DNA of 64,000 bases. Origin: Azospirillum ramasamyi. GTDB taxonomy: Bacteria; Pseudomonadota; Alphaproteobacteria; Azospirillales; Azospirillaceae. Location: the NCBI RefSeq assembly GCF_003233655.1, contig NZ_CP029830.1, positions 608,501 to 672,500 on the forward strand, in the 5' to 3' direction. Below the pieces are notes generated by a model. It ran no database searches, was not told where the DNA came from, and saw only the letters and a program-made list of their open reading frames with translations. Of the stretch, positions 7,835-21,950 are shown one piece after another (within the stretch, counting starts at the first letter, position 1; each line of letters begins with the position of its first letter). The position numbers were made by a program, and so were the translations under genes.

Positions 7835-8914
7835 TCATCCGGCCGGAAGGGCGGATGACGCCTGGTCTCCGGCACCCGGCGGCGGAGCGGAGACGGAGGC
7901 ATCGTCGGCGGGGACCGCCGACAGGGCGGCGGCGGCCGCTGCCTTGGCCTGGGCGATCTGCTCCAGCCGGCTGCGGTAGCCGGTGACGGCGGCGGACACC
8001 TCGCGTGTCATCGCCTCCAGCGGGCGATCGGGATCGACGGCCTGCATCAGGGCGCGCGACAGGGCCTGCAACTGCTCGCGGTCTTCGGCCGGGACCGGTC
8101 CGCCGCGCTCCGCAGCGGCGCGGACCTTGTCGGCCAGCGTCTTGACGGCGCGGGCCACCGCCTCCACCGGAGCGTGGTCGCCATCATCGACCAGCCCCAG
8201 CCGGCGCAGCAGGTCGTCCAGGAAGCCGCCGATGCGGCCGACATGGTCGATGGCCATGCGGTCCGGCACCGGCCGCGCCAGCCCGTCCAGGGCGAATTCC
8301 ACCAGGAAGGCGACCTGGATGCTGGCGCGCAGCCGCTTCTGGATGGTGACGTTCGCAATCGCCTCGTTCAGCAGCATGCGGGCGCCGGACTGGGTCCATT
8401 GCCCGGCAGCCTTCAGGCGGAGCGTGTTGGGGGCGTCCAGAACCGGCACCTGGGCACCCTCGCGCGGGGATTTGCGCCGGTCGGGGCCGGTATAGTCGGC
8501 GGTGACGACGAAGCCCTTGCGCGCCTCGATCAGGCTGACGATCCGGTCGCGCACCTGCTTGGGCGAAACAGGTTTCATCAGCAGGTCGTCGCCCCCGACA
8601 TTGGTGACGCGGGTCAGCAGCGCCGGGGTCGGCGCCCAGGTGGTGACGATGACGCAGGCGAAGGGGTTCGGCACGCCCGGTTCGTTGCGCAGGGCGCGGA
8701 TGAAGCGGAAGGCCTCCGAATCCTCGCCGTCGGCGTCGAGCAACACCAGATCCGGCATGGCTGCGTTCAGCAGCCCGGCGGCGGCCCTCACCGAATCGAA
8801 CAGCTCCACCCGGCGGAAGCCCAGGCGGATCAACACGTCGCGGAACACGCGCGCGGTGTTGAGCTGGCTGTCGATGATCGCGGCGTCGACCTGCGAGAAA
8901 TCGTAATCCGGCAT
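7835..8914 (-). CDS. Response-regulator receiver domain protein with unassigned C-terminus
   Basis: A 359-residue protein beginning MPDYDFSQVDAAIID (ATG at 8914). Residues about 5-130 form a CheY-like receiver: the phospho-acceptor aspartate is in PDLVLLDADG, the T/S position in VIVTTW and the lysine in LLMKPVSP. After a basic linker (GPDRRKSPREG) the remaining 220 residues are mostly helical and end in an alanine/proline-rich tail. I see no DNA-binding or enzymatic output domain. It lies between glgX and malQ on the same strand, so it may tie glycogen metabolism to a phosphorelay, but no partner kinase is adjacent. Confidence 0.8.
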   Translation of the reverse strand: MPDYDFSQVDAAIIDSQLNTARVFRDVLIRLGFRRVELFDSVRAAAGLLNAAMPDLVLLDADGEDSEAFRFIRALRNEPGVPNPFACVIVTTWAPTPALLTRVTNVGGDDLLMKPVSPKQVRDRIVSLIEARKGFVVTADYTGPDRRKSPREGAQVPVLDAPNTLRLKAAGQWTQSGARMLLNEAIANVTIQKRLRASIQVAFLVEFALDGLARPVPDRMAIDHVGRIGGFLDDLLRRLGLVDDGDHAPVEAVARAVKTLADKVRAAAERGGPVPAEDREQLQALSRALMQAVDPDRPLEAMTREVSAAVTGYRSRLEQIAQAKAAAAAALSAVPADDASVSAPPPGAGDQASSALPAG

Positions 8915-9094
8915 CGCCCTACCCGAAGCTCCGCTGCGATCGTGACGGCAACACGGTCCGCAGGGTAACACGCATTGTTTCCACCGGTCGCGGTAGCATC
9001 TTCACCGGCGGAAGGAACAGAGGGCAAAGGAGCGCAGCCGGCGGAGCAGCCGTATATGAGGCCGCATTCCGGGCGGCATCCGGGTCCGCGCCGC

Positions 9095-11233
9095 TCACAT
9101 CCCCGCCTGTTCGACCAGGGTGAAGACCAGCACCGTCCGCCCGTCGACCAGCACCGACCGACCAGCCAGATGCAGGCGCTCGTCCCCCGCCCCGTCGGCG
9201 ACGCGGGTGTCGAGCACGCAGCGCCAGCCCCGGCCGCCGGGCACGTCGGGCAGGGTCACGGTCAGGATGTCGGCGTGGGCGTTCAGCACGATCAGCAGCA
9301 CGCCGTCGGACAGCGGCTGGCCGTCCGGCCCGGCATGGGTGCCGGCGCGGCCGTTCAGCAGCAGGACGATGCAGCGCGCCTGGGTGTTGCGCCAATGCTC
9401 GGCGGTCTTCTCGACCCCTTGCGCATTGTACCAGACGATGTCCTTCAGCCCGTTGGGCGCCGTCTCGCGCCCATGCAGGAAGGTGGCGCGGCGCAGGACC
9501 GGATGGGCGCGCCTGAGCGCGATCAGCCGGCGGACGTAGGACACCAGCGCCCCGTCGCGCTTCGCCCAGTCCAGCCAGGTGATGTCGTTGTCCTGGCAAT
9601 AGGCGTTGTTGTTGCCGTCCTGGCTGTGCTCCAGTTCGTCGCCGGCCAGCATCATCGGCGTGCCCTGCGACAGCAGCAGCGTGGCCAACAGGTTGCGCTT
9701 CTGTCGCGCCCGAAGCTCGTTGATGCCGGGATCGGCGGTCTCGCCCTCAACCCCGTGGTTCCAGGAGCAGTTGGCGGAATGGCCGTCGCGGTTCTCCTCG
9801 CCGTTCGCCCAGTTGTGCTTGTCGTTGAAGGCGACGAGATCGTGCAGGGTGAAGCCGTCATGGGCGGTGATGAAGTTCACGCTGGCCCAGGGCCGGCGCC
9901 CGCGCTTCTCGAACAGGTCGGCGGAGCCGGCGATGCGCCCGGCCAGTTCCGGCAGCATGCCGTCGTCGCCGCGCCAGTAGCGGCGCACGGTGTCGCGGTA
10001 GCGGTCGTTCCACTCCGCCCAGCCCGGCGGGAAATTGCCGACCTGATAGCCGCCGGGGCCGACGTCCCACGGCTCGGCGATCAGCTTCACGTCGGCCAGC
10101 ACCGGATCCTGCCGCACCGCGTCGAGGAAGCCGGAACCGGGGTCGTAGCCGTAGGGCTCCCGCGCCAGCACGGTGGCGAGGTCGAAGCGGAAGCCGTCGA
10201 CATGCATCTCCGTCACCCAGTAGCGCAGGCTGTCCATCACCATCTGGACCACGCGCGGGTGGCTGAGGTTCAGGGTGTTGCCGGTGCCGGTGTCGTTGAT
10301 GTAGTAGCGCGGGCCGTCCGGCATCAGCCGGTAATAGCTGAGGTTGTCGATGCCCTTGAAGGACAGGGTCGGCCCCAGATGGTTGCCCTCGGCGGTGTGG
10401 TTGTAGACGACATCGAGGATGACCTCGATCCCCGCCTCGTGCAGGCGGGCCACCATCGTCTTGAACTCCGACAGGACGCCGGTGGTCATGTAGCGCGGTT
10501 CCGGCGCGAAGAAGCCGATGGTGTTGTAGCCCCAGTAATTGGTCATGCCGCGGGTGACGAGATGCTGCTCGTCGGCGATGGCCTGGACCGGCAGGAACTC
10601 CACCGAGGTGATGCCGAGCGCCCGCAGATACTCGATCACGCCCTGGGTCGACATGCCGGCGAAGGTGCCGCGCAGATGGGCCGGCACCTCCGGGTGGCGC
10701 ATGGTGAAGCCGCGGACATGGGTCTCGTACAGCACCGTCTCGGTCCAGGGGACGCGGCGGTGGCGGTCGTGACCCCAGGTGAAGGCGCCGTCCACCACCC
10801 GGCATTTCGGCATGCCGCGGGCGTTGTCGCGCCGGTCGAAGGACAAGTCCTCCCTCGTCGAACCGACCCGGTAGCCGTAATGGGCGTCCGACCATTTGAA
10901 GCCACCGAACAGCGCCTTGGCGTAGGGGTCGATCAGCAGCTTGTTCGGGTTGAAGCGGTGCCCCTCCTCCGGCTCGTACGGCCCATGGACGCGGTAGCCA
11001 TAGAGCAGGCCGGGACGGGCATCGGGCAGATAGCCGTGCCAGACCTCGTCCGTGTGTTCGGGCAGCGTGACCCGCTCGACCTCGCGCTGGCCGGTCTTGT
11101 CGAACAGGCAGAGCTCCACCCGCTCGGCATTGGCGGAGAACAGCGCGAAATTGACGCCGAACCCGTCCCAGGTCGCGCCGAGCGGATAGGGCTTGCCGGG
11201 CCAGACCGGGGTGCGGGCGGGGGTGGAGGGCAT
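9095..11233 (-). CDS. glgX: Glycogen debranching enzyme (isoamylase type)
   Basis: A 712-residue GH13 isoamylase-type enzyme that hydrolyses alpha-1,6 branches of glycogen. A CBM48-like N-terminal beta domain (about 5-110, PYPLGATWDGFGVNFALFS) precedes the barrel. Active-site motifs are present: DGFRFDLATVLARE holds the nucleophile aspartate, LIAEPWDVGPGGYQVG the acid/base glutamate, and NFITAHDGFTLHDL the third acidic residue. The ATG at 11233 (MPSTPARTPVWPGKPYPLG) is chosen because residues upstream of it are not family-like. It follows glgB on the same strand with a 417-bp gap. Confidence 0.94.
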   Translation of the reverse strand: MPSTPARTPVWPGKPYPLGATWDGFGVNFALFSANAERVELCLFDKTGQREVERVTLPEHTDEVWHGYLPDARPGLLYGYRVHGPYEPEEGHRFNPNKLLIDPYAKALFGGFKWSDAHYGYRVGSTREDLSFDRRDNARGMPKCRVVDGAFTWGHDRHRRVPWTETVLYETHVRGFTMRHPEVPAHLRGTFAGMSTQGVIEYLRALGITSVEFLPVQAIADEQHLVTRGMTNYWGYNTIGFFAPEPRYMTTGVLSEFKTMVARLHEAGIEVILDVVYNHTAEGNHLGPTLSFKGIDNLSYYRLMPDGPRYYINDTGTGNTLNLSHPRVVQMVMDSLRYWVTEMHVDGFRFDLATVLAREPYGYDPGSGFLDAVRQDPVLADVKLIAEPWDVGPGGYQVGNFPPGWAEWNDRYRDTVRRYWRGDDGMLPELAGRIAGSADLFEKRGRRPWASVNFITAHDGFTLHDLVAFNDKHNWANGEENRDGHSANCSWNHGVEGETADPGINELRARQKRNLLATLLLSQGTPMMLAGDELEHSQDGNNNAYCQDNDITWLDWAKRDGALVSYVRRLIALRRAHPVLRRATFLHGRETAPNGLKDIVWYNAQGVEKTAEHWRNTQARCIVLLLNGRAGTHAGPDGQPLSDGVLLIVLNAHADILTVTLPDVPGGRGWRCVLDTRVADGAGDERLHLAGRSVLVDGRTVLVFTLVEQAGM

Positions 11234-11650
11234 CAGCGGGCGGCCTGTGTGGTGGAAGTCTTGGAGGTGATCGTCAGCGCCGCCGATCCGGCAGGTCGCC
11301 GGTCGGCAGGCCGGCGAATGGAACGTTTGGAACAGCGTGAAACGGTTTTCGGACCCTGTTCCAGTGTTCCATCCCCTTGCCGCACCGCCATGGCCGCATA
11401 GGGAGCCGTGCGGCGGCACGACACGTCGCGGTTTGCCCGCCGGGTCCGCGCCATCCCATCGCTTGAGGGAAGAGGGTTCCTATCGACCATCAGCCAGCGC
11501 ACGCCTCACCGGTTCCCCGAAAAGACACAAGGGATCCAATAAGAAAGCTTACCCCCACTGGCGTCAAGGGAGGTTGGCGAAGTGGGGTGTGTGTCGCGGT
11601 GCGCGCCCCCCTCTTCCGCCCTGGGGGTGGAAGAGGGGTGATCCTGCTTG
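11234..11650. other. 417-bp spacer between glgB and glgX
   Basis: No gene is seen. The stretch carries a hairpin near the glgB stop (11607-11638) and an AT-richer patch around 11535-11560 that could hold the glgX promoter, although no clear -35/-10 pair could be assigned. The spacing suggests glgX may have its own promoter. Confidence 0.5.
11607..11638 (-). terminator. Hairpin after glgB
   Basis: CCCCTCTTCC (11607-11616) and GGAAGAGGGG (11629-11638) form a perfect 10-bp stem with a 12-nt loop just downstream of the glgB stop. There is no T tract on the glgB strand, so it is a weak terminator or an mRNA-stabilising structure. Confidence 0.5.
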
Positions 11651-13966
<2,316 letters not shown>

Positions 13967-14025
13967 TGGCCAAGTGCCCTTCTTCGTGGAGGCCCTGTCG
14001 TCTTGTGGACCACAACTGTCCCAAC

Positions 14026-14116
14026 CCCGTCATCCCCGCGAGGGCGGGGATCCGGGCTAACGCGCCAAGCTCCATTGTGGGGAGCCCTGGATTCCCGCCT
14101 TCGCGGGAGTGACGGC
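14026..14116. repeat. REP/MITE-like composite palindromic repeat
   Basis: Two hairpins face each other: ATCCCCGC/GCGGGGAT (14032-14039 with 14044-14051) and TCCCGC/GCGGGA (14093-14098 with 14103-14108). They are bordered by CGTCA on the left and TGACGG on the right. The GATTCCCGCCTTCGCGGGAG core matches a palindromic repeat I recognise as widespread between genes of proteobacteria. It fills most of the treS-glgB gap and could affect expression of glgB relative to treS. Confidence 0.75.
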
Positions 14117-14272
14117 CGGCAAGGCGTCGCATGACGCGAAGCCCCGCCGGTCGCCTTCTCCGCAGGTGAACACAGCCGCGGCGGTTTTGTCACACCCTGC
14201 CCGCCGCGGAATCGTCCTCGCACGATCACCGGGCGTAAGTCGGAGCCTACGCCCGGCGGATTGCAATCCGCT

Positions 14273-17629
<3,357 letters not shown>

Positions 17630-17936
17630 GGGTCCAGCACTTTCGCAAGCGATTGACGGAACACGTGTCGCGGGAACACGGGACGGAAACAATCCATACG
17701 GGCGAAGGTTTCACCCGGAGAGCCATCAGGCAACCCCTGACTTTTGGATATGCTTGATGGCAAAAATCAGGCATCGCAACGGCCCACTGCGTTTTCGGGG
17801 CAGCGGTCCAAATGTGCAGCAATCCGAACTGCCAGTGGGCGGCGCCGAAGACTTACCAAAAGGGGGTGGGCGGAGATACCACCTTGTGCCTGCCCAACCT
17901 GCGTCTGCGGCCTTTGCCCGTGGCCCCGCCGTCGGC
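17630..17936. other. 307-bp spacer upstream of treS-mak
   Basis: No gene or RNA is recognised. The promoter of the minus-strand glycogen/trehalose cluster must lie here or just upstream, since the next gene (the MocR-type regulator) ends at 17937 on the same strand. I see no convincing -35/-10 pair and no terminator hairpin. Confidence 0.5.
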
Positions 17937-19427
17937 TCAATTGCGGTCTCCGACGCACAGCCGCGCCAGATCGCGCACCGCGCGGTCGAGCGCCGCCGGT
18001 TCGTGGGCGGCGAAGCCCAGCAGAAGGCCGTTCCCGGCGATGCCGTCCGCGTCGCGATGGTAGCCGGACAGGGCCGGCGTGGTCAGGCCGATCCGGGCGG
18101 CGCGCCCGGCCAGGGCATGGTCGGGGCAGTCCGGCGGCAGGCGGAGCAGGACATGCATGCCGGCCTCCCCCGCCTCGGCCGTGGCGAAGCCGGCAAAGGC
18201 GTCGCGGATCGAGGCCAGGATGGCGCTGCGCTTGGCGGCGTAGAGGGAGCGCATGGCCCGCAGGTGCGAGGCGAAATGGCCGTCGGCCAGGAAGCGGTGC
18301 AGGGCCGCCTGCGGCACCACGCTGGTCCCGCCGTCGAAATGGCGCCGGGCGGCGCGCACCGGCTCGACCAGATCGGGCGGCACCACGACATAGCCGAGCC
18401 GCAGCGCCGGGAACATCACCTTGCTGAAACTGCCGACATAGATGACCCGGCCGGCGCCGTCCAACCCCTGGAGTGCGGCCAGCGGCGGACCGGCATAGCG
18501 GAACTCGCTGTCGTAATCGTCCTCGACGATCCAGGCGTCGCGCGCCGCCGCCCAGTCCAGCAGGCGCAGGCGGCGCGCCAGGCTCATGGTCACGCCCAGC
18601 GGGAACTGGTGGGAGGGGGTGACCAGCGCCAGCCGGGCGCCGGCACCGCGGGCCATGCCGACAGCGACGTCGATCCCCTCCCCGTCCACCGGCACCGGGA
18701 CCAGCCGCGCCCCGGCCCCCAGCAGGGCGGCGCGGTTGCCGGGCCAGCCCGGCTCCTCCACCCAGGCCTCGTCGCCGGGATCGAGGAGCAGTTGGGCCAA
18801 CAGCGCCAGCCCCTGCTGCGCGCCCGAGACGATGACGACCTGCTCCGGCTCGCAACGGACGGCGCGGACGGCGCGCAGATAGGCGGCGATCTCCGCCCGC
18901 AGCGGAGCGTAGCCGAGCGGGTCCGGCTCGGTCGCCAGCGTCCGCCCGCCCTGGCGCCAGCAGCGGCCGAGCAGCTGCGCCCACAGGGCGAAGGGAAAGA
19001 CGTCGAGAGCCGGCGTGCCGAGCGCGAAGGGCCGCCCCGCCCGGTCACGCGCGATGGCCGGCGCCTCGGCCAGCACCCGCCCGCGGTCGGACAGGCCGAT
19101 ACCCCGGCGGACCTCGTCGCGGGCGGGAAGGCTGCCGGGCGCCGCATCGGGAAGGGAAGTGGCGACGTAGGTGCCGGCCCCCACCCGCCCGGTGACGTAA
19201 CCCTCCGCCAGCAGCGTGTCGTAGGCGGTCACCACGGTGTTGCGCGACAGCCCCCAGTCGGCGGCGAGCGCCCGGCTGGGCGGCAGCCTCTCTCCCGGGC
19301 GCAGCCGGCCGTCCAGCACCGCCTGACGCAGCGCGTGGTAGAGCTGGCGATGCAGCGGCTCCCCCCCGTCGCGGTCGAGCACCACCGGTCCAAGGCTGGA
19401 CAGAACCGGAACTGCCGCGCGGGCCAT
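17937..19427 (-). CDS. MocR/GabR-type transcriptional regulator (GntR HTH plus aminotransferase fold)
   Basis: A 496-residue PLP-dependent regulator. Residues about 20-85 are a GntR winged helix (PLHRQLYHALRQAVLDGRL, PPSRALAADWGLSRNTV). Residues about 130-490 have the aminotransferase class-I fold, with the PLP-lysine motif GSFSKVMFPALRLGY and upstream IVEDDYDSEFRY. Start ATG 19427 has GGAGG about 7 nt upstream; longer frames read through the neighbouring gene's strand. It is divergent from an FMN split-barrel gene, a pairing often seen for MocR regulators that sense pyridoxal phosphate or its precursors, so it probably controls that neighbour and itself. Confidence 0.9.
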   Translation of the reverse strand: MARAAVPVLSSLGPVVLDRDGGEPLHRQLYHALRQAVLDGRLRPGERLPPSRALAADWGLSRNTVVTAYDTLLAEGYVTGRVGAGTYVATSLPDAAPGSLPARDEVRRGIGLSDRGRVLAEAPAIARDRAGRPFALGTPALDVFPFALWAQLLGRCWRQGGRTLATEPDPLGYAPLRAEIAAYLRAVRAVRCEPEQVVIVSGAQQGLALLAQLLLDPGDEAWVEEPGWPGNRAALLGAGARLVPVPVDGEGIDVAVGMARGAGARLALVTPSHQFPLGVTMSLARRLRLLDWAAARDAWIVEDDYDSEFRYAGPPLAALQGLDGAGRVIYVGSFSKVMFPALRLGYVVVPPDLVEPVRAARRHFDGGTSVVPQAALHRFLADGHFASHLRAMRSLYAAKRSAILASIRDAFAGFATAEAGEAGMHVLLRLPPDCPDHALAGRAARIGLTTPALSGYHRDADGIAGNGLLLGFAAHEPAALDRAVRDLARLCVGDRN

Positions 19428-19454
19428 GGCCGTCCTCCGAAGGGGGCAAGTAAA

Positions 19455-19484
19455 TTGGTCCCTATGGAATCGACATTCTGGACC
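19455..19484. promoter_or_regulatory. Operator-like inverted repeat between mocR and the PNPOx-like gene
   Basis: TTGGTCC (19455-19461) and CTGGACC (19478-19484) lie in the 123-bp divergent spacer, with GGTCC/GGACC as exact complements 18 bp apart. MocR proteins typically bind repeats containing GGTCC/TGGACC in such spacers, so this is the likely operator for the regulator starting at 19427. Confidence 0.6.
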
Positions 19485-19550
19485 TTTTGAGAGAGCCATT
19501 CTGCGGGCAATTCTGCGCCATCGCAACAGTCCCGGCCTTCGAGTACGATC

Positions 19551-20225
19551 ATGACCAGCTTTCTCGCCGATACACCCGGCACCGACTCGCCCGCCGCCCT
19601 GGCCCAGACCCCGCGCACCCGGCCGGTGCGGATGGGCGAGCGCGGCGGCCATGACGTCGCGCTGATCCACGCCATCATCGACGAGGCGCCGATCTGCCAC
19701 GTCGGCTTCGTCGACGACGCCATCAAAGGACGGGATACCCCCTCCCCCATGGTGATCCCGACGATCCCCTGGCGGGTGGGCGACGAGCTGATGATCCACG
19801 GCGCCTCCTCAAGCCGGATGATCCGGCGGCTTCAGGAGGGGGGCGAGGCCTGCATCACCCTGTCGCTGATCGACGGCTGGGTGCTGGCACGGTCGGCCTT
19901 CCATCACTCCGTCAATTACCGCTCGGTCATGCTGTTCGGCCGGCCGCGGCTGGTGACGGAAGAGGCGGAAAAGCGCGCCGCCCTGGATGCCCTGATGGAG
20001 AAGATCGAACCCGGCCGCAGCGCCAAGGTGCGGGCGCCCAATGTGCAGGAGCTGAAGGCCACATCCGTGCTGGCCTTCCCGATCGCCGAGGCGTCGGCCA
20101 AGCGGCGCTCCGGCCCGCCAAGCGACGACCCGGAGGACATGGCCCACCCGGTCTGGGCAGGCGTGGTGCCCTTGCGGCTGACCGCCGGGGAGCCGGAACA
20201 GGATCCGGCCCAAGCCAAAGCCTGA
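19551..20225 (+). CDS. Pyridoxamine 5'-phosphate oxidase-like FMN split-barrel protein (NimA-like)
   Basis: A 224-residue flavin-reductase-like protein: VALIHAIIDEAPICHVGFVD, then MVIPTIPWRVGDELMIHGASSSRM and AITLSLIDGWVLARSAFHHSVNYRS-type strands typical of the NimA/PNPOx-like split barrel (the N-terminal motif and the HHSVNYRSV segment near residue 122 are clear). It probably binds FMN or haem in the cytoplasm; the substrate is unknown. Divergent from the MocR regulator, followed by a strong hairpin at 20237-20262. Confidence 0.85.
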   Translation: MTSFLADTPGTDSPAALAQTPRTRPVRMGERGGHDVALIHAIIDEAPICHVGFVDDAIKGRDTPSPMVIPTIPWRVGDELMIHGASSSRMIRRLQEGGEACITLSLIDGWVLARSAFHHSVNYRSVMLFGRPRLVTEEAEKRAALDALMEKIEPGRSAKVRAPNVQELKATSVLAFPIAEASAKRRSGPPSDDPEDMAHPVWAGVVPLRLTAGEPEQDPAQAKA

Positions 20226-20236
20226 TGCCTGCGGCC

Positions 20237-20262
20237 ATAAAGCCTGACACATCAGGCTTTAT
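20237..20262. terminator. 11-bp perfect hairpin after the PNPOx-like gene
   Basis: ATAAAGCCTGA (20237-20247) pairs exactly with TCAGGCTTTAT (20252-20262) around the loop CACA, 12 nt past the stop codon. The short T run after the stem is within the arm, so efficiency is uncertain, but position and symmetry fit a terminator. Confidence 0.7.
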
Positions 20263-20374
20263 GCTTGCCCCCAAACGGCGGGCGCGGCTGTCCGGCCGCT
20301 TGCCTTCGCAGGTATGGGCCTGCGGGGACCGCAGTCGCGACCCTGACCATTGGCATCAGGGCAGGCAGGAACGG

Positions 20375-20415
20375 AAAAAAGGCCGCGCTGGGAAAACCCG
20401 GCGCGGCCCTTTTTC
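20375..20415 (-). terminator. Intrinsic terminator of the OmpA-like gene
   Basis: GGCCGCGCTGGG (20381-20392) pairs with CCCGGCGCGGCC (20397-20408) with loop AAAA and one wobble pair. It is flanked by A6 on the left and T5 on the right, so it can act on both strands. It lies about 70 bp beyond the OmpA-like stop codon and also faces the PNPOx-like gene. Confidence 0.9.
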
Positions 20416-20482
20416 TTGCGGATTCTTCCGCTGGCGGAAAGGCCGATCCGAAACCCCCGGAGCGGCCCCCTGCCACCCGTCC

Positions 20483-21079
20483 TTAGGACGACGGAGCGTT
20501 CAGCAGGCGCGGCAGGATCTGCGCACGACGGTTGGACGGCTCACGCACGTTCGGGCCGGTCTGGACCAGCAGCTGGTTCTCGCCCACGCCTTCGGTGGTG
20601 ACGTCGGCAGCCGCGATGCCCTTGGCGACCAGAGCCCGCTTGACAGCATCGGCGCGACGCACCGACAGCTTCTGATTGTAGGCCGGCGAACCCGACGTGT
20701 CGGTGTGGCCGATGACGCGGATCTTGGCGCCACCGTTCTTCAGGATGGCCGACGCCGCGTCGCTGATCACGCGCTCGGCGGCCGGGGTGATGTTCGACTT
20801 ATCCCAGTCGAAGAACACCATGTATTCGCTCTGAACCGCGGCGACGGCGGCCGGAGCCGGAGCGGCGGCGGCCGGCGGGCACGGATAGCTGCCCTGATGG
20901 ATCACATAGCCGCCGTCAGCGGTGCGAACGGCGACGTTGCCCCAGCCGATGACCGGGTTGCACCACTCGGTGCCCTTGCCGACCAGGCTCGCGTCCTGGG
21001 CATTGGCGGCCGCCGACAGACCGAAAGCGACGATGGCGGCCGGGATGGCAGCCAGACCCGCGCGAACAATAGTCTTCAT
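20483..21079 (-). CDS. OmpA-family peptidoglycan-binding protein
   Basis: A 198-residue envelope protein. Residues 1-27 are a Sec signal peptide (MKTIVRAGLAAIPAAIVAFG...ANAQ, cleavage after ANA). Residues about 80-195 are an OmpA C-terminal domain: YMVFFDWDKSNITPAA, IRVIGHTDTSGS with the peptidoglycan-contacting aspartate, and LSVRRADAVKRAL with the arginine. There is no N-terminal beta-barrel; the intervening segment is short with a cysteine pair (WCNP, YPCPP) and an alanine/proline linker. ATG 21079 has GGGAG upstream. It probably tethers the outer envelope to peptidoglycan. Confidence 0.88.
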   Translation of the reverse strand: MKTIVRAGLAAIPAAIVAFGLSAAANAQDASLVGKGTEWCNPVIGWGNVAVRTADGGYVIHQGSYPCPPAAAAPAPAAVAAVQSEYMVFFDWDKSNITPAAERVISDAASAILKNGGAKIRVIGHTDTSGSPAYNQKLSVRRADAVKRALVAKGIAAADVTTEGVGENQLLVQTGPNVREPSNRRAQILPRLLNAPSS

Positions 21080-21248
21080 TGTCTTCACTCCCTTCCAGAA
21101 CCCTTCCCCATCAGAGTGCCTGCGGGGGATGAACCTATCAATCGAAGCATCCGCCCATGTGCAAGCGCGGCGGCGACCATCCAACATGTGGTGTGCGGTG
21201 GTGTTCCGACACCTCAGCCGTTTGACCGAACCGTACCTGTGCTTGGAC

Positions 21249-21785
21249 CTATGCTCCACTTCCATAGCAGCTTTTCCGGTAGGTTTCCGCCAAATCCGTG
21301 TAACGGTGGCTGAGAACCGGAAAAACCGCGAGATCGCGCTCCGTCAGCTCGCGAACCGGTCTAGCAGGGCTGCCGGCCCACAAGAATCCGGATGTCACCC
21401 GCTTGCCGGGGGTCACCAGAGCACCGGCGGCGACCATCGCCCGCGACTCGACATAGGCCCCATCCAGGATGCAGGCCTTCATGCCGATGAAGCAGCCGTC
21501 CTCCAGCGTGCAGGCGTGCAGCAACGCCATATGGCCGACGGTGATGTCGTCGCCGATGTAGGTGCCCTGCCCTTCAGAGGCCACGTGGATCACGGTGCCG
21601 TCCTGAATGTTGGTGCGAGCGCCGATTCGGACCTCGTTGACGTCTCCACGCACGGTGCAGCCGTACCAGATGCTGCTGTTCGCCCCGATCACGACATCAC
21701 CGATCACCGCCGCCGTTTCCGCGATGAACGCGGTCGGGTCGATGGTGGGCAGGATGCCGTTGAAGGCGCGGACAAGGCCGGTCAT
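21249..21785 (-). CDS. Gamma-carbonic anhydrase family protein (left-handed beta-helix)
   Basis: A 178-residue hexapeptide-repeat protein. The repeats run from about residue 15 to 145 (IGDVVIGANSSIWYGCTVRG, IGARTNIQDGTVIHV, IGDDITVGHMALLHAC). Histidines at VIHV, TVGHMALLH and nearby match the zinc ligands of the YrdA/CaiE/Cam family, which forms trimers with a metal between subunits. Start ATG 21785. Reversible CO2 hydration is typical, but many YrdA-like proteins have no measured activity. It stands alone, 170 bp from the OmpA-like gene. Confidence 0.9.
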   Translation of the reverse strand: MTGLVRAFNGILPTIDPTAFIAETAAVIGDVVIGANSSIWYGCTVRGDVNEVRIGARTNIQDGTVIHVASEGQGTYIGDDITVGHMALLHACTLEDGCFIGMKACILDGAYVESRAMVAAGALVTPGKRVTSGFLWAGSPARPVRELTERDLAVFPVLSHRYTDLAETYRKSCYGSGA

Positions 21786-21909
21786 CAGGTCGTACCGAAA
21801 TCGTGCATGACGGGCCGGATTGAAACACCGTAAGGCTTAAGGCACCACCTGATTTCGCATTGACAGGACAAAGCAAATCCCGATTGGTGCCTCTGTGCAA
21901 CAGTGCGGA

Positions 21910-21940
21910 CAGGGGGCCACAACGCTGTCACAGCCCCCTG
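21910..21940 (-). terminator. Hairpin downstream of argC
   Basis: CAGGGGGC (21910-21917) pairs exactly with GCCCCCTG (21933-21940), 10 bp beyond the argC stop codon. No T tract follows on the argC strand, so it is terminator-like only. Confidence 0.5.
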
Positions 21941-21950
21941 GACCGTGTTG

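Noticed and set aside
20252..20476. Short frames over the double-hairpin region after the PNPOx-like gene
   Set aside because: They cross two terminators and have no start signals.
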